From: Erwinia aphidicola
GTDB taxonomy: Bacteria > Pseudomonadota > Gammaproteobacteria > Enterobacterales > Enterobacteriaceae
Assembly (NCBI RefSeq): GCF_014773485.1
Contig: NZ_JACXBP010000004.1
Location: forward strand, 62,001-126,000
Length of the DNA stretch: 64,000 nucleotides
Direction of reading: 5' to 3'
Shown in pieces: positions 41,725 to 52,144 of this stretch. The notes beneath the pieces are model-generated. The model ran no database searches, was not told where the DNA came from, and worked only from the letters and a program-made list of their open reading frames with translations. The translations under genes and the position numbers were made by a program. Position 1 is the first letter of the stretch. Each line of letters starts with the position of its first letter.

Positions 41725-42668
41725 TGAGTCGTCCTCGTCGTCGCGGTCGCGATATTCACGGTGTACTGTTGCTGGATAAATCTAGCGGATTGTCCTCCAA
41801 CGACGCGCTGCAGAAAGTCAAACGCCTGTATAACGCCAACCGTGCCGGTCATACCGGTGCGCTGGATCCGCTGGCAACCGGCATGCTGCCGATCTGCCTT
41901 GGGGAAGCGACTAAGTTTTCCCAGTATCTGCTGGAGTCCGACAAGCGTTACCGGGTGATTGCCCGCCTTGGGCAGCGCACGGATACATCTGATGCCGATG
42001 GCATCGTGGTCAGCGAGCGTCCGGTTACCTTCAGCGCTGATATGCTGGAGCAGGCGCTGGAGAGTTTCCGTGGTGAGACCCAGCAGGTGCCGTCGATGTA
42101 TTCGGCCCTGAAGTACCAGGGGCGCAAGCTGTATGAATATGCGCGAGAAGGTATTGAAGTGCCGCGTGAATCACGCCGTATCGTGGTTTACGAGCTGCTG
42201 TTTATCCGCCATGAAGGGGATGAGCTGGAGCTGGAAATTCACGTGTCGAAAGGCACCTACATCCGCACCATTATCGACGATCTCGGCGAGAAGCTGGGCT
42301 GTGGTGCGCACGTGACCTATCTGCGCCGCTTACAGGTTGCCACCTATCCCATTGAAAAGATGGTGACGCTGGAACAGTTGCAGGAGCTGGCGGAAGAGGC
42401 TCATCGTCAGGAGAAAGCCCCGGCGGAGCTGCTGGATGCACTGCTGATGCCGATGGACAGCCCGGCAGCGGAATACCCGGTGGTTAACCTGCTGAGCTCG
42501 GTTGCCGCTTACTTCAAGCAGGGCATGCCGGTTCAGGCAGCAGGCGCGCCGGCCAGCGGGCTGGTTCGCGTGACTGAGGGTGACGAGCACAAGTTCATCG
42601 GCATGGCAGAAATTGCTGACGATGGACGCGTGGCACCGCGCCGCCTGGTTGTAGAATATTCCGACTAG
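41724..42668 (+). CDS. truB: tRNA pseudouridine-55 synthase TruB
   Basis: This 314-residue enzyme has the catalytic Asp48 in [14 protein letters not shown], the YSALKYQG and SKGTYIRT motifs, and a C-terminal PUA-like domain. It makes the universal T-loop pseudouridine. Translationally coupled to rbfA through TAATG. Confidence 0.98.
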   Translation: MSRPRRRGRDIHGVLLLDKSSGLSSNDALQKVKRLYNANRAGHTGALDPLATGMLPICLGEATKFSQYLLESDKRYRVIARLGQRTDTSDADGIVVSERPVTFSADMLEQALESFRGETQQVPSMYSALKYQGRKLYEYAREGIEVPRESRRIVVYELLFIRHEGDELELEIHVSKGTYIRTIIDDLGEKLGCGAHVTYLRRLQVATYPIEKMVTLEQLQELAEEAHRQEKAPAELLDALLMPMDSPAAEYPVVNLLSSVAAYFKQGMPVQAAGAPASGLVRVTEGDEHKFIGMAEIADDGRVAPRRLVVEYSD

Positions 42669-42672
42669 CCAT

Positions 42673-42701
42673 TTGCGATTAAGTGGCGCGCAGAGTAGAA
42701 T
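42673..42701 (+). promoter_or_regulatory. Candidate sigma-70 promoter of rpsO
   Basis: TTGCGA (42673-42678) and TAGAAT (42696-42701) are separated by exactly 17 bases and followed by a GC-rich discriminator, about 70 bases before the rpsO ATG. Confidence 0.7.
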
Positions 42702-42775
42702 GGCGCGGCTTTACACTGGGTTGCTGAATTAGAGATCGGCGCCTGTACATTTATCTTTTAATTTGGAGTTGTATC

Positions 42776-43045
42776 ATGTCTCTAAGTGTTGAATCTAAAG
42801 CACAAATCGTTGCTGATTTCGGTCGCGGCGCAAACGACAGTGGTTCTACCGAAGTTCAGGTTGCTCTGCTGACCGCACAGATTAACCATCTGCAGGGTCA
42901 CTTCTCTGAGCACAAGAAAGACCACCACAGCCGTCGTGGCCTGCTGCGCATGGTATCTCAGCGTCGTAAGCTGCTGGATTACCTGAAGCGTAAAGACGTT
43001 GCACGCTACACCAGCCTGATCGAGCGTCTGGGTCTGCGTCGCTAA
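42776..43045 (+). CDS. rpsO: 30S ribosomal protein S15
   Basis: This 89-residue protein has the S15 pattern throughout ([46 protein letters not shown]). It binds 16S h20-h22 and is a primary assembly protein. In E. coli it represses its own mRNA through a leader pseudoknot; the 75-base leader here has room for this, but I did not model it. Confidence 0.99.
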   Translation: MSLSVESKAQIVADFGRGANDSGSTEVQVALLTAQINHLQGHFSEHKKDHHSRRGLLRMVSQRRKLLDYLKRKDVARYTSLIERLGLRR

Positions 43046-43128
43046 GTCTTACGGGTTGTCCCGCCACGCTATCAGAGCAATCTGGCAGAAAAGTGGGGAA
43101 ACCGGACAACCTGTGCGAGATTCGCTGG

Positions 43129-43154
43129 AAGGGGCCTTTATGGCCCCTTTTTTC
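43129..43154 (+). terminator. Rho-independent terminator of rpsO
   Basis: An 8-bp perfect stem AAGGGGCC / GGCCCCTT with a TTTAT loop is followed by TTTTTC. In E. coli partial read-through links rpsO to pnp. Confidence 0.9.
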
Positions 43155-43212
43155 ACGCAAGCGGCAGCAATTATGCGCAAACTATTGTATTGTTGCTGGG
43201 TGTGATCTTCAG

Positions 43213-43288
43213 TTGCAGAGGTTCGCGCGGCTAATGAGAGGCTTTGTCCCAGCGGGGATTAGGGTTGTCATTAGTCGCGAGGATGCAA
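43213..43288 (+). promoter_or_regulatory. pnp leader double hairpin (RNase III autoregulatory site)
   Basis: CTAATGA (43231-43237) pairs with TCATTAG (43268-43274), extended by CGCG pairs and by TTGCA near 43213 with GATGC near 43285. This forms a long interrupted stem. In E. coli RNase III cuts such a stem in the pnp leader and PNPase then degrades its own message. The 308-base gap between rpsO and pnp holds this, the rpsO terminator and no gene that I can support. Confidence 0.7.
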
Positions 43289-43353
43289 AAATGAAGATCG
43301 GAAATCCACGGCCGGTATAAAAAACTACCCGCCCTGATGTTAAGGAAATAATT

Positions 43354-45492
43354 TTGCTGAATCCGATCGTTAAAAAATTCCAGTATGGTCAGCATACCGT
43401 CACTATTGAGACCGGTATGATGGCTCGCCAGGCAACAGCTGCTGTCATGGTAAGCATGGACGACACTGCGGTGTTCGTAACTGTTGTAGGCCGTAAAAAT
43501 GCAAAACCAGGTCAGGATTTCTTCCCGCTGACCGTTAACTATCAGGAGCGTACTTACGCTGCTGGTCGTATCCCAGGCAGCTTCTTCCGTCGTGAAGGCC
43601 GCCCAAGCGAAGGCGAGACCCTGACTTCACGTCTGATTGACCGCCCGCTGCGCCCACTGTTCCCGGAAGGTTTCGTCAACGAAGTCCAGGTTATCGCGAC
43701 CGTGGTTTCCGTTAACCCACAGGTTAACCCGGATATCGTTGCCCTGATCGGTGCTTCTGCAGCGCTGGCGCTGTCTGGCCTGCCGTTCAACGGTCCAATC
43801 GGTGCTGCGCGCGTCGGTTACCTGAACGACCAGTACGTGCTGAACCCAACTACCGATGAGCTGAAAGAGAGCAAGCTGGACCTGGTGGTTGCAGGTACTA
43901 AAGCCGCTGTTCTGATGGTGGAATCTGAAGCTGAGCTGTTGAGCGAAGACCAGATGCTGGGCGCAGTGGTGTTTGGCCACGAGCAGCAGCAGATCGTTAT
44001 CGACACCATCAACGAACTGGTAGCCGTTGCCGGTAAACCTCGTTGGGACTGGCAGCCAGAAGCTGTAAATGAAGCTTTACATGGTCGTATCGCTGCACTG
44101 GCGGAATCTCGCCTGAGCGATGCTTACCGCATCACCGAAAAACAGGAGCGTTACGCTCAGGTTGACGTGATCAAATCTGAAACCACCGCTGCGCTGCTGG
44201 CTGAAGACGAAGCGCTGGACGCTGGCGAAATCAGCGACATCCTGCACACGCTGGAAAAAAATGTGGTTCGTAGCCGCATCCTGCGCGGTGAGCCACGCAT
44301 CGACGGTCGCGAAAAAGACATGATCCGTGGTCTGGACGTGCGCACTGGCGTACTGCCACGTACTCACGGCTCTGCGCTGTTCACCCGTGGTGAAACTCAG
44401 GCGCTGGTGACGGCAACTCTGGGTACTGCCCGTGATGCGCAGAACCTTGATGAGCTGATGGGCGAGCGTACCGACAACTTCCTGTTCCACTACAACTTCC
44501 CTCCATACTCTGTCGGCGAAACCGGCATGGTTGGTTCACCGAAGCGTCGTGAAATTGGTCACGGTCGTCTGGCGAAACGCGGCGTGCTGGCAGTGATGCC
44601 TAAAGGCGATGCGTTCCCATACACCGTGCGTGTCGTGTCTGAAATCACTGAATCAAACGGCTCGTCTTCAATGGCGTCTGTTTGCGGTGCTTCTCTGGCA
44701 CTGATGGATGCAGGCGTACCAATCAAAGCTGCCGTAGCCGGTATCGCGATGGGCCTGGTCAAAGACGAAAACAACTTTGTTGTACTGTCAGATATCCTCG
44801 GCGACGAAGATCACCTCGGCGACATGGACTTCAAAGTAGCCGGTAGCCGTGAAGGTATCACCGCGCTGCAGATGGACATCAAAATTGAAGGTATCACCCG
44901 CGAAATCATGCATGAAGCACTGAACCAGGCTAAGGGCGCGCGTCTGCACATCCTCAGCGTGATGGAACAGGCTATCAGCACGCCGCGTGGCGACATCTCT
45001 CAGTTTGCTCCACGCATCCACACCATCAAGATTAGCGTTGATAAGATCAAAGACGTGATCGGTAAAGGTGGCTCGGTTATCCGTGCGCTGACAGAAGAGA
45101 CTGGCACTACCATCGAAATCGAAGATGACGGTACTGTGAAAATCGCAGCAACCGACGGCGACAAAGCGAAGTTCGCGATTCGTCGTATCGAAGAGATCAC
45201 CGCAGAAATCGAAGTGGGCCGTATCTACAACGGTAAAGTGACCCGCATCGTTGACTTCGGTGCCTTCGTTGCAATCGGTGGCGGTAAAGAAGGTCTGGTA
45301 CACATTTCTCAGATCGCTGACAAGCGCGTAGAGAAAGTGACTGACTATCTGGCGATGGGTCAGGAAGTTCCAGTAAAAGTGCTGGAAGTTGACCGTCAGG
45401 GCCGTGTACGCCTGAGCATCAAAGAAGCCAGCGAGCAGGCTCAGCCTGAAGCAGCTCCAGAAGCGTCAGCGGCAACGCCTGAAGCAGAATAA
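43354..45492 (+). CDS. pnp: Polyribonucleotide nucleotidyltransferase (PNPase)
   Basis: This 712-residue protein has two RNase PH domains (about 1-220 and 310-550), with [18 protein letters not shown] and the catalytic core in the second. KH (about 551-610, [18 protein letters not shown]) and S1 (about 620-690) follow, with an Ala/Glu-rich tail. It performs 3'-5' phosphorolysis of RNA and belongs to the degradosome. The start is TTG 43354, with TAAGGA at good spacing and the conserved [12 protein letters not shown]-terminus; E. coli pnp also starts with TTG. A related partner helicase, DeaD, is downstream. Confidence 0.98.
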   Translation: MLNPIVKKFQYGQHTVTIETGMMARQATAAVMVSMDDTAVFVTVVGRKNAKPGQDFFPLTVNYQERTYAAGRIPGSFFRREGRPSEGETLTSRLIDRPLRPLFPEGFVNEVQVIATVVSVNPQVNPDIVALIGASAALALSGLPFNGPIGAARVGYLNDQYVLNPTTDELKESKLDLVVAGTKAAVLMVESEAELLSEDQMLGAVVFGHEQQQIVIDTINELVAVAGKPRWDWQPEAVNEALHGRIAALAESRLSDAYRITEKQERYAQVDVIKSETTAALLAEDEALDAGEISDILHTLEKNVVRSRILRGEPRIDGREKDMIRGLDVRTGVLPRTHGSALFTRGETQALVTATLGTARDAQNLDELMGERTDNFLFHYNFPPYSVGETGMVGSPKRREIGHGRLAKRGVLAVMPKGDAFPYTVRVVSEITESNGSSSMASVCGASLALMDAGVPIKAAVAGIAMGLVKDENNFVVLSDILGDEDHLGDMDFKVAGSREGITALQMDIKIEGITREIMHEALNQAKGARLHILSVMEQAISTPRGDISQFAPRIHTIKISVDKIKDVIGKGGSVIRALTEETGTTIEIEDDGTVKIAATDGDKAKFAIRRIEEITAEIEVGRIYNGKVTRIVDFGAFVAIGGGKEGLVHISQIADKRVEKVTDYLAMGQEVPVKVLEVDRQGRVRLSIKEASEQAQPEAAPEASAATPEAE

Positions 45493-45508
45493 GCGCATTA
45501 CCATTGAG

Positions 45509-45540
45509 TTCCCCGCGCCAGCCGGTGCGGGGAATTGTTT
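45509..45540 (+). terminator. Hairpin terminator between pnp and nlpI
   Basis: A stem TTCCCCGC / GCGGGGAA with a ten-base loop is followed by TTGTTT, 17 bases after the pnp stop. Confidence 0.7.
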
Positions 45541-45621
45541 GAACGCGAGGGCGGGATGGCCTTGTGCATGGCAGGCGGATGACAGGATGTGCATCCCAAT
45601 GTTTGTTTTCAGGAGTGGGAA

Positions 45622-46506
45622 ATGAAGCCATTTTTGCGCTGGTGTATTGTTGCGACAGCTTTAACGCTGGCAGGATGCAGCAACACCGATTGGCGTAAGA
45701 ACGAAGTTTTGGCAGTCCCTTTGCAGCCTACGCTGCAACAGGAAGTCATTCTCGCTCGCATGGAACAAATACTTGCCAGTCGGTCATTGACCGATGATGA
45801 ACGCGCACAGCTGTTATATGAGCGCGGAGTGTTGTATGATAGTTTGGGTTTGAGAGCACTGGCGCGGAATGATTTTTCACAAGCGCTGTCTATCAGACCC
45901 GATATGCCTGAAGTATTCAATTACTTAGGCATTTATTTAACGCAGGCAGGCAATTTTGATGCTGCCTATGAAGCGTTCGATTCTGTACTTGAGCTTGATC
46001 CAACTTACAATTATGCGCATTTAAATCGTGGTATCGCCCTGTATTACGGCGGAAGATTTAAACTGGCGCAAGATGATCTGCTGGCGTTTTATCAAGACGA
46101 TCCTAACGATCCCTTCCGCAGCCTGTGGCTGTATCTCACAGAACGTGAGATCAACGCAGACCAGGCCAAAGTTTCGCTGAAACAGCGTTACGACAAAGCG
46201 GTTAAGGACCAATGGGGATGGAATATTGTCGAGTTCTACCTGGGTGACATCAGTGAAAAAACGCTGATGGAAAGGCTCCAGGCAGACGCAACGGATAACA
46301 CCTCGCTCGCTGAACATCTCAGTGAAACCAACTTCTATTTAGGTAAGTACTACCTAAGTCTGGGGGAGAAGGACAACGCAGAAGCGTTGTTCAAGCTGAC
46401 GGTCGCCAACAACGTTCACAACTTTGTTGAGCATCGATATGCATTGTTGGAGCTGGCGCTACTCGGCCAGACACAAGACGATTTATCAGAATCTGACCAG
46501 CAATAG
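45622..46506 (+). CDS. nlpI: Lipoprotein NlpI
   Basis: From ATG 45622 it has 294 residues, as in E. coli. The type II signal peptide ends at LTLAGC with the lipidated Cys19. TPR repeats follow (about 60-165 and 230-280). The frame's earlier codon at 45589 would bury the signal peptide; AGGAGTGGGA precedes the chosen ATG. It is an outer-membrane adaptor for peptidoglycan hydrolases and for Prc-mediated degradation of MepS. Confidence 0.97.
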   Translation: MKPFLRWCIVATALTLAGCSNTDWRKNEVLAVPLQPTLQQEVILARMEQILASRSLTDDERAQLLYERGVLYDSLGLRALARNDFSQALSIRPDMPEVFNYLGIYLTQAGNFDAAYEAFDSVLELDPTYNYAHLNRGIALYYGGRFKLAQDDLLAFYQDDPNDPFRSLWLYLTEREINADQAKVSLKQRYDKAVKDQWGWNIVEFYLGDISEKTLMERLQADATDNTSLAEHLSETNFYLGKYYLSLGEKDNAEALFKLTVANNVHNFVEHRYALLELALLGQTQDDLSESDQQ

Positions 46507-46610
46507 CTGACGAACTTTTATTGCCCGAATTTTCGAAAAGTCATCATCTTAGCGGATGAGGGCCTTTTTGTTCGTCGAAACCACTAATTTGAGCCGGTTC
46601 ACACTTTTTG

Positions 46611-46691
46611 ATGAAAATGACTGAAAATTTTCACGACGAGTTATGTAGACTGGCCGCCGCAATCTACGAGGCACGTGTACTACATGACTGA
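46611..46691 (+). CDS. yrbN: Small protein YrbN (26 residues), coupled to deaD
   Basis: A 27-codon frame (ATG 46611, TGA 46689-46691) encodes a peptide beginning [17 protein letters not shown] and ending VLHD. It overlaps the first eight bases of deaD in another frame. E. coli has a 26-codon yrbN at the same place between nlpI and deaD, and the length agrees. The spacer otherwise has no reason to stay open. Its translation across the deaD start probably aids deaD initiation. Function unknown. Confidence 0.8.
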   Translation: MKMTENFHDELCRLAAAIYEARVLHD

Positions 46692-48597
46692 TATCCAAAC
46701 TACTTTTGCTGACCTTGGCCTGAACGCCGACATCCTTGAATCACTGAACGGTATGGGCTACGTGAAGCCTTCCCCAATCCAGCTTGAGTGTATTCCTCAT
46801 CTGCTGGCGGGCCGTGACGTGCTGGGTATGGCACAGACCGGTAGCGGAAAAACGGCGGCTTTCTCTCTGCCGCTGCTGCATAACATTGACCCAACTGTTA
46901 AAGCACCACAGATTCTGGTGCTGGCACCGACCCGCGAACTGGCGGTTCAGGTTGCTGAAGCCATGACCGAATTCGCGAAACACATGCGCGGCCTGAACGT
47001 GGTTGCCCTGTACGGCGGCCAGCGTTACGACGTGCAGCTGCGCGCACTGCGTCAGGGACCACAGGTTGTTGTGGGTACCCCTGGCCGTCTGCTTGACCAC
47101 CTGAAGCGCGGCACGTTAGATCTGTCTAACCTGCGCGGCCTGGTGCTGGACGAAGCTGATGAAATGCTGCGTATGGGCTTCATCGAAGACGTTGAAACCA
47201 TCATGGCGCAGATCCCAGAAGGTCATCAGACCGCGCTGTTCTCGGCTACCATGCCAGAAGCGATTCGTCGTATTACTAAACGCTTTATGAAAGATCCTCA
47301 GGAAGTGCGTATTCAGTCAAGCATGACGACGCGCCCGGACATCAGCCAGAGCTACTGGACTGCCTACGGCCGTAAAACTGATGCACTGACCCGCTTCCTG
47401 GAAGCTGAAGATTTTGATGCTGCTATCATCTTCGTGCGTACGAAAAACGCCACGCTGGAAGTGGCCGAAGCGCTGGAGCGTAGCGGTTACAACAGTGCTG
47501 CACTGAACGGTGACATGAACCAGGCACTGCGTGAGCAGACGCTGGAGCGCCTGAAAGATGGTCGTCTGGACATCCTGATCGCGACCGACGTTGCGGCGCG
47601 TGGTCTGGACGTTGAGCGTATCAGCCTGGTTGTTAACTACGATATCCCTATGGATGCCGAATCTTACGTGCACCGCATCGGCCGTACCGGTCGTGCTGGT
47701 CGTGCTGGCCGCGCGCTGCTGTTCGTTGAGAACCGCGAGCGTCGTCTGCTGCGTAACATTGAACGCACCATGAAGCTGACTATTCCAGAAGTTGAACTGC
47801 CTAACGCAGAACTGCTGGGTGAGCGTCGTCTGGCTAAGTTCGCCGCTAAAGTTCAGCAGCAGCTGGAAAGCAGCGATCTGGAACAGTACCGCGCACTGCT
47901 GGCTAAAATGCAGCCGGAAGATGAGCTGGATATTGAAACGCTGGCCGCAGCACTGCTGAAAATGGCTCAGGGCGAACGTCCACTGATCGTGCCTGCTGAT
48001 GCGCCACAGCGCCCACGCAGCCAGTTCCGTGACCGTGACGAGCGTCGTGAAGGCGGTCGTGGTGACCGTCCAGAGCGTGGCCCACGTGAACCACGTAGCG
48101 AAGCTGCCGGTGACCGTCCACGCCGTGAACGTCGTGACGTTGGCGATATGGAAGTTTACCGTATTGAAGTTGGCCGTGATGACGGTGTTGAAGTGCGTCA
48201 TATCGTTGGCGCTATCGCTAACGAAGGCGACATCAGCAGCCGCTACATTGGTAACATCAAGCTGTTCGGTACACACTCAACCATCGAGCTGCCGAAAGGC
48301 ATGCCGGGCGATGTGCTGTCGCATTTCACCCGCACGCGTATTCTGAACAAGCCGATGAACATGCAGCTGATTGGTGATGCGGTTCCACGCAGCAACGACC
48401 GTGGCGGCGAACGTCGTCCAGGCGGCCCGGCACGCGGTGGCTTCGGCGCTGGTGCAGGTCGTGAAGGCGGTCGTGGTGCAGAAGGCGGTCGTCGCTTCAG
48501 CAACGAGCGTAGCGGTGAGCGTCGTCCAGGCGGCCCATCACGCGGCCCACGTCGTGAAGACACTGGCGCAGCGCCAACTCGTCGTCGTGATGCATAA
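46684..48597 (+). CDS. deaD: ATP-dependent RNA helicase DeaD (CsdA)
   Basis: From ATG 46684 it has 637 residues. The RecA core has the Q-motif region, [12 protein letters not shown] in [12 protein letters not shown] and [11 protein letters not shown]. The RNA-binding domain is [21 protein letters not shown], with Arg/Gly-rich tracts before it (about 450-495) and a terminal tail with repeated GERRPGGP units. It is a cold-shock helicase for ribosome assembly and mRNA decay. The GTG at 46675 in frame is only three bases from the GAGG, so ATG is preferred. Confidence 0.96.
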   Translation: MTDIQTTFADLGLNADILESLNGMGYVKPSPIQLECIPHLLAGRDVLGMAQTGSGKTAAFSLPLLHNIDPTVKAPQILVLAPTRELAVQVAEAMTEFAKHMRGLNVVALYGGQRYDVQLRALRQGPQVVVGTPGRLLDHLKRGTLDLSNLRGLVLDEADEMLRMGFIEDVETIMAQIPEGHQTALFSATMPEAIRRITKRFMKDPQEVRIQSSMTTRPDISQSYWTAYGRKTDALTRFLEAEDFDAAIIFVRTKNATLEVAEALERSGYNSAALNGDMNQALREQTLERLKDGRLDILIATDVAARGLDVERISLVVNYDIPMDAESYVHRIGRTGRAGRAGRALLFVENRERRLLRNIERTMKLTIPEVELPNAELLGERRLAKFAAKVQQQLESSDLEQYRALLAKMQPEDELDIETLAAALLKMAQGERPLIVPADAPQRPRSQFRDRDERREGGRGDRPERGPREPRSEAAGDRPRRERRDVGDMEVYRIEVGRDDGVEVRHIVGAIANEGDISSRYIGNIKLFGTHSTIELPKGMPGDVLSHFTRTRILNKPMNMQLIGDAVPRSNDRGGERRPGGPARGGFGAGAGREGGRGAEGGRRFSNERSGERRPGGPSRGPRREDTGAAPTRRRDA

Positions 48598-48613
48598 TCA
48601 CTGACGCAAAATA

Positions 48614-48643
48614 AAAAACCAGCCTTCGGGCTGGTTTTTTTTT
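48614..48643 (+). terminator. Rho-independent terminator of deaD
   Basis: AAAACCAGCC, a TTCG tetraloop and GGCTGGTTTT are followed by more T residues. The A-tract upstream makes it partly bidirectional. Confidence 0.93.
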
Positions 48644-48660
48644 GCCTGCAGTTTACTCAG

Positions 48661-48679
48661 GGTCGAGGCACGCCCGACC
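48661..48679. repeat. REP-like imperfect palindrome
   Basis: GGTCGAGGCACGCCCGACC resembles the perfect palindrome at 53258-53277, differing by one inserted base and one substitution. It lies between the deaD terminator and the convergent yhbW stop. Confidence 0.5.
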
Positions 48680-48686
48680 TCTGATT

Positions 48687-49697
48687 CTACAGCGAGTTAC
48701 GCGCCTGCATCGCCAGCTCGAAAGAGTAGAGCCGCGCCTGGCTGTCAAAGATCTGGCCATTCACCATAATCTCATCCGCCTGCGTTTCGCGCATCAGCGC
48801 CGCAAGGCCGTGACGTACCTTCTCTTTATCACCAACCACCGACATGCTCAATGCCTGCTGAACGCCATACTGTTCGGACGGCGACCACAGGTTATCCATG
48901 TTTTCTACCGGAGCCGGTAGCGGGCCGGGTTTGCCGCGGCGCAGATTGATGAACTGCTGCTGCATGGAGGTAAACAGGAAGCGCGCATCACGCTCGCTGT
49001 CGGCCGCTACCACGTTGACGCATACCATGGCATACGGTTTAGCCAGCCGTTCTGACGGCTTGAAGTTCTCGCGGTAGAGGTGCAGCGCCTGCATCAGCAT
49101 TTCAGGAGCAAAGTGGGAGGCAAAGGCAAACGGCAGCCCCATCTGAGCCGAGAGCTGCGCGCTATACAGGCTGGAGCCGAGCAGCCAGACCGGAATTTTC
49201 AGTCCGGTACCGGGAACGGGCTGCACCGGCGGCGCGGGCTCGTCTTCGTGCGCATCGAACCAGCGGATCAGCTCAGCGACATCGGCCGGAAAATTGTCGA
49301 CGTGGCCGGCCATATGGCGGCGCAGGGCCATCATGGTGCGCTGGTCTGAACCCGGCGCACGGCCAAGCCCCAGATCGATACGGCCGGGATAGAGCGACTC
49401 CAGCGTGCCGAACTGCTCGGCAATCACCAGCGGCGCATGGTTGGGCAGCATCACGCCGCCAGAGCCTAAGCGCAGCGTGTCGGTATTGGCCGCCAGATAA
49501 CCGATCAGTACCGAGGTGGCGGCGCTGGCGATCCCGGTCATATTATGGTGTTCGGCCAGCCAGTAGCGGTGAAAACCGAGTTTCTCTGACTGCTGTGCCA
49601 GCGCGAGTGAAGCGTGGAAGGCATCGCGAGGAGAACGTCCGTGCGGGATCGGGGCAAGGTCGAGTACCGACAACGGTACATTTTTCTTATCAGGCAT
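48687..49697 (-). CDS. yhbW: Luciferase-like monooxygenase family protein YhbW
   Basis: This 336-residue bacterial luciferase-like (LLM) flavin-dependent protein has the N-terminal [19 protein letters not shown]. The central segments LGRAPGSD and [26 protein letters not shown] are typical of the MsnO8/YhbW subgroup. The E. coli protein is 335 residues and its substrate is unknown. In E. coli mtr lies between yhbW and deaD; here it is absent. Confidence 0.92.
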   Translation of the reverse strand: MPDKKNVPLSVLDLAPIPHGRSPRDAFHASLALAQQSEKLGFHRYWLAEHHNMTGIASAATSVLIGYLAANTDTLRLGSGGVMLPNHAPLVIAEQFGTLESLYPGRIDLGLGRAPGSDQRTMMALRRHMAGHVDNFPADVAELIRWFDAHEDEPAPPVQPVPGTGLKIPVWLLGSSLYSAQLSAQMGLPFAFASHFAPEMLMQALHLYRENFKPSERLAKPYAMVCVNVVAADSERDARFLFTSMQQQFINLRRGKPGPLPAPVENMDNLWSPSEQYGVQQALSMSVVGDKEKVRHGLAALMRETQADEIMVNGQIFDSQARLYSFELAMQARNSL

Positions 49698-49740
49698 AGT
49701 TGCTCACTTTGTCTAACGGCCGGGAGTGCGCCATGTGCAA

Positions 49741-49775
49741 AATTACAGGCTACGGGATCTTCTGCCCCTGTAATT
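49741..49775. promoter_or_regulatory. Inverted repeat in the yhbW / MFP-gene gap
   Basis: AATTACAGG (49741-49749) and CCTGTAATT (49767-49775) form a perfect 9-bp inverted repeat with a 17-base spacer, 45 bases upstream of the yhbW start. Half-site geometry suits a dimeric regulator, or the stem could form in RNA. The rest of the 339-base gap (49698-50036) is AT-rich and holds only the short leader ORF at 49987. Confidence 0.4.
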
Positions 49776-49986
49776 GTCCGTTCGCAGCACTTTTGCTAAA
49801 ACGTTCGGCGATTAATTAGGCTGCTAGTTAAATAAAGTATTACCTAACTGCCAGCATAATTAAACCGCATTATTTACTCGGTTTCCCTCCCCCGGCCGCG
49901 CCGCAAAGTGGTTAAACAACAAAAATCGCCACCGGCGAGCGAGTATATTGCTGATAACCTGGACTTTCTTTGCGAAGGATATTGCA

Positions 49987-50040
49987 ATGCTTTGCCTCAG
50001 TAACGCCACTAAGCGACTGATTTCAGGGGCTTTTCGATGA
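49987..50040 (+). CDS. Putative 17-residue leader peptide coupled to the MFP gene
   Basis: ATG 49987, preceded by GAAGGATATTGCA, opens a 17-codon frame (MLCLSNATKRLISGAFR). Its TGA overlaps the ATG of the next gene (ATGA). The peptide has no runs of a single amino acid that would suggest classical attenuation. The overlap suggests translational coupling. I do not recognise it, and a chance frame is possible. Confidence 0.4.
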   Translation: MLCLSNATKRLISGAFR

Positions 50041-51008
50041 AAAAAAGAGCCTTTTTTACCCTGCTAATTATCATTTCAGGCATCGCTCTGGCCGTCCTTA
50101 TCCGCGCGCATAATCACGACCTGCTGTTGCAGGGAGAAGTCGATGCCACCGAAGTGATCGTCTCCTCAAAAGCGAAAGGGCGCGTGGTGGAGAAGCGGGT
50201 ACGGCGCGGCGACGATGTCAGCGCCGGGCAGTCTCTCATCGTGCTGGATGCCCCCGAACTGATTGCCCAGCTTAAGGCTGCCGAAGCGGCGCGTGACCAG
50301 GCGCAGGCGACGTTAGACCTCTCTCTGAACGGCACCCGTGAAGAAACGGTTCGCAACCTGAAAGCCTTGCTGCAACAGGCTCAGGCGACCTGGCGTGATG
50401 CCCAGTCCACCTGGCAGCGCGATCTGAGCGTGGCGCAGAAGGGCTATATCTCCGCCGAACAGCTGGATAATGCCCGCCAGGCGCGCGACGGTGCCTGGCA
50501 GCAGGTGCAGGCGGCGCGGGCTAATCTCGATCAGGGGGTAAATGGCGATCGCATCGAGCAGCGTGAAGCCTATCTGGCACAGCTGCACCAGGCAGAGCAG
50601 AACCTGCTGGAGATTAAAGCCCAGAGCGATGAACTGGTGGTGCATGCCCCGGTAGCGGGGGAGGTCGGGCCAATCCCGGCTGAGCGCGGGGAATTACTTA
50701 ATGCAGGCAGCCCGCTGCTGACGCTGATCGAGCTGCCCACCGCCTGGTTCACGTTTAATCTGCGCGAGGACATTCTCGCTCACGTGCGCAAGGGCGATAA
50801 AATACGCATTCGCGTCCCGGCGCTGAATAATCGGGTGATCGAGGCGGAGGTGCGCTATATCGCACCGCTCGGCGACTACGCGACCAAACGCGCCACGCGC
50901 GCCACCGGGGATTTTGACCTCAAAACCTTTGAGGTGCGGCTTTACCCACTCACGCCGGTTGAAGGCCTGCGTCAGGGAATGAGTGCCCTGTGGTCTTGGC
51001 AGACGTAA
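50037..51008 (+). CDS. HlyD-family membrane fusion protein
   Basis: This 323-residue periplasmic adaptor has one N-terminal transmembrane helix (about 5-23), a split lipoyl domain (GRVVEKRVRRGDDVSAGQSL and later LVVHAPVAGEV), a coiled-coil hairpin between them (about 75-205) and a beta-barrel domain. It is similar in build to YhiI/YbhG of E. coli. It should link an inner-membrane exporter to TolC. An AGGGG lies eight bases before the ATG. The following gene overlaps its 3' end by 19 bases. Confidence 0.9.
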   Translation: MKKRAFFTLLIIISGIALAVLIRAHNHDLLLQGEVDATEVIVSSKAKGRVVEKRVRRGDDVSAGQSLIVLDAPELIAQLKAAEAARDQAQATLDLSLNGTREETVRNLKALLQQAQATWRDAQSTWQRDLSVAQKGYISAEQLDNARQARDGAWQQVQAARANLDQGVNGDRIEQREAYLAQLHQAEQNLLEIKAQSDELVVHAPVAGEVGPIPAERGELLNAGSPLLTLIELPTAWFTFNLREDILAHVRKGDKIRIRVPALNNRVIEAEVRYIAPLGDYATKRATRATGDFDLKTFEVRLYPLTPVEGLRQGMSALWSWQT

Positions 51009-52144
51009 AAGACGGGCTGTGGGCATTTGGCCATGCCTTCAGTCGTGAAGTCCGCGTTGCCTGGCGTAAACCAGTGTTCCACTGGCTGGGCTGGTGTTTT
51101 CCGCTGCTGCTGTTCGCCCTGATTGCCAGCGATTTCTCCGAGGGATCGCTGATGGATCTGCCGGTGGCGGCGGTCGATCAGGATCACAGCACGCTATCGC
51201 GCACGCTGATACGCAATCTGAATGCAGGCTCGCATGCCGATGTCAGCCAGGATGCCGGCGGTGAGCCGCAAGCGCTGGAGAAATTACGCCAGGCACAGGC
51301 ATATGCTGTGCTGTTGATCCCGCCATTTTTTGAAGCCGATACGCTGGCGGGTCGTCAGCCGCGCGTCACGCTCTACTACAACGCGCTGTTTTATGGCGCG
51401 GGTTTTTACTCGACGCAGGATTTCGCCGGGCTGGTCAGTACGCTGAATGCGCAGTATCAGCCGGTGCTGGCGGCGGCCACCGGGCGGGCAATGCCAGCGC
51501 TACCCCACGCAACGCTGGCTTATGACAGCCTGTTTAACGCCAGCGGCAGCTATATCTACTATCAGCAGTTCGCCGCCAGTATTCATATGGTGCAGCTGTT
51601 CGCCGTCACCTGCATGATCTACGTGCTGGCGCGCAGCCGGCCGCTGATTTACCAACGGCATTTTGCTATGGCGCTGCTTGGTAAGCTGGCCCCTTACACG
51701 CTGTGCTACACGGTGCTGCTGGTGAGCGAAATCGCCCTGCTGGTCGGCGTATTCAGCGCGCGGGTGGTGGGAAACCCCTTCTATATTCTGTGCGTGGCTT
51801 TCTTCTACGTCATGGCGGCGCAAAGCCTCGGCATCCTGCTATTTAGCTTCACCGGGAGTGCGATCACCGCCTATATGATGATGGGGATTATGGTCAGCAT
51901 TGCCCTGACATTTTCCGGCACGGCAATGCCGGAGCTGTCGATGCCGTGGCCGGCTCAGCTGATCTCTAATCTGGAGCCGCTCACCCACGCGCTGTATGCC
52001 ATGTTTGATCTGTTCCTGCGCGACGTTCCGGGAAAACCGGTGGCCAGCGTCTGCCTGCTGCTGCTGGTCTATCCGCTGGCTGTGGCGCTGCTGGTGCGTA
52101 AACGCCTGTTCCGCCGTCTGGCAACGCCGGAGGAGATGCAGTGA
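50990..52144 (+). CDS. ABC-2 family transporter permease (first of pair)
   Basis: This 384-residue protein has an N-terminal helix (about 23-40), a large extracytoplasmic domain (about 45-215) and about five C-terminal helices, the ABC2_membrane_3 layout of YhhJ/YbhS. No Walker A or signature motif is present, so no ATPase is fused. The start is GTG 50990 inside the MFP gene; other in-frame starts are TTG codons nearby. The TGA overlaps the next start (GTGA). The export substrate cannot be inferred. Confidence 0.85.
   Translation: MVLADVKDGLWAFGHAFSREVRVAWRKPVFHWLGWCFPLLLFALIASDFSEGSLMDLPVAAVDQDHSTLSRTLIRNLNAGSHADVSQDAGGEPQALEKLRQAQAYAVLLIPPFFEADTLAGRQPRVTLYYNALFYGAGFYSTQDFAGLVSTLNAQYQPVLAAATGRAMPALPHATLAYDSLFNASGSYIYYQQFAASIHMVQLFAVTCMIYVLARSRPLIYQRHFAMALLGKLAPYTLCYTVLLVSEIALLVGVFSARVVGNPFYILCVAFFYVMAAQSLGILLFSFTGSAITAYMMMGIMVSIALTFSGTAMPELSMPWPAQLISNLEPLTHALYAMFDLFLRDVPGKPVASVCLLLLVYPLAVALLVRKRLFRRLATPEEMQ

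Noticed and set aside
43046-43353. Possible antisense sRNA (SraG/PsrO-like) between rpsO and pnp
   Set aside because: E. coli has one here, but I could not find a convincing minus-strand promoter or terminator in this sequence.
47317-48276. Minus-strand frame of 319 codons opposite deaD
   Set aside because: Thr/Phe/Gln-rich shadow caused by Arg/Glu codons of deaD.
48000-48590. Repeated GTCGTCCAGGCGGCCC-type units
   Set aside because: These encode the Arg/Gly-rich C-terminal tail of DeaD and remain in frame.
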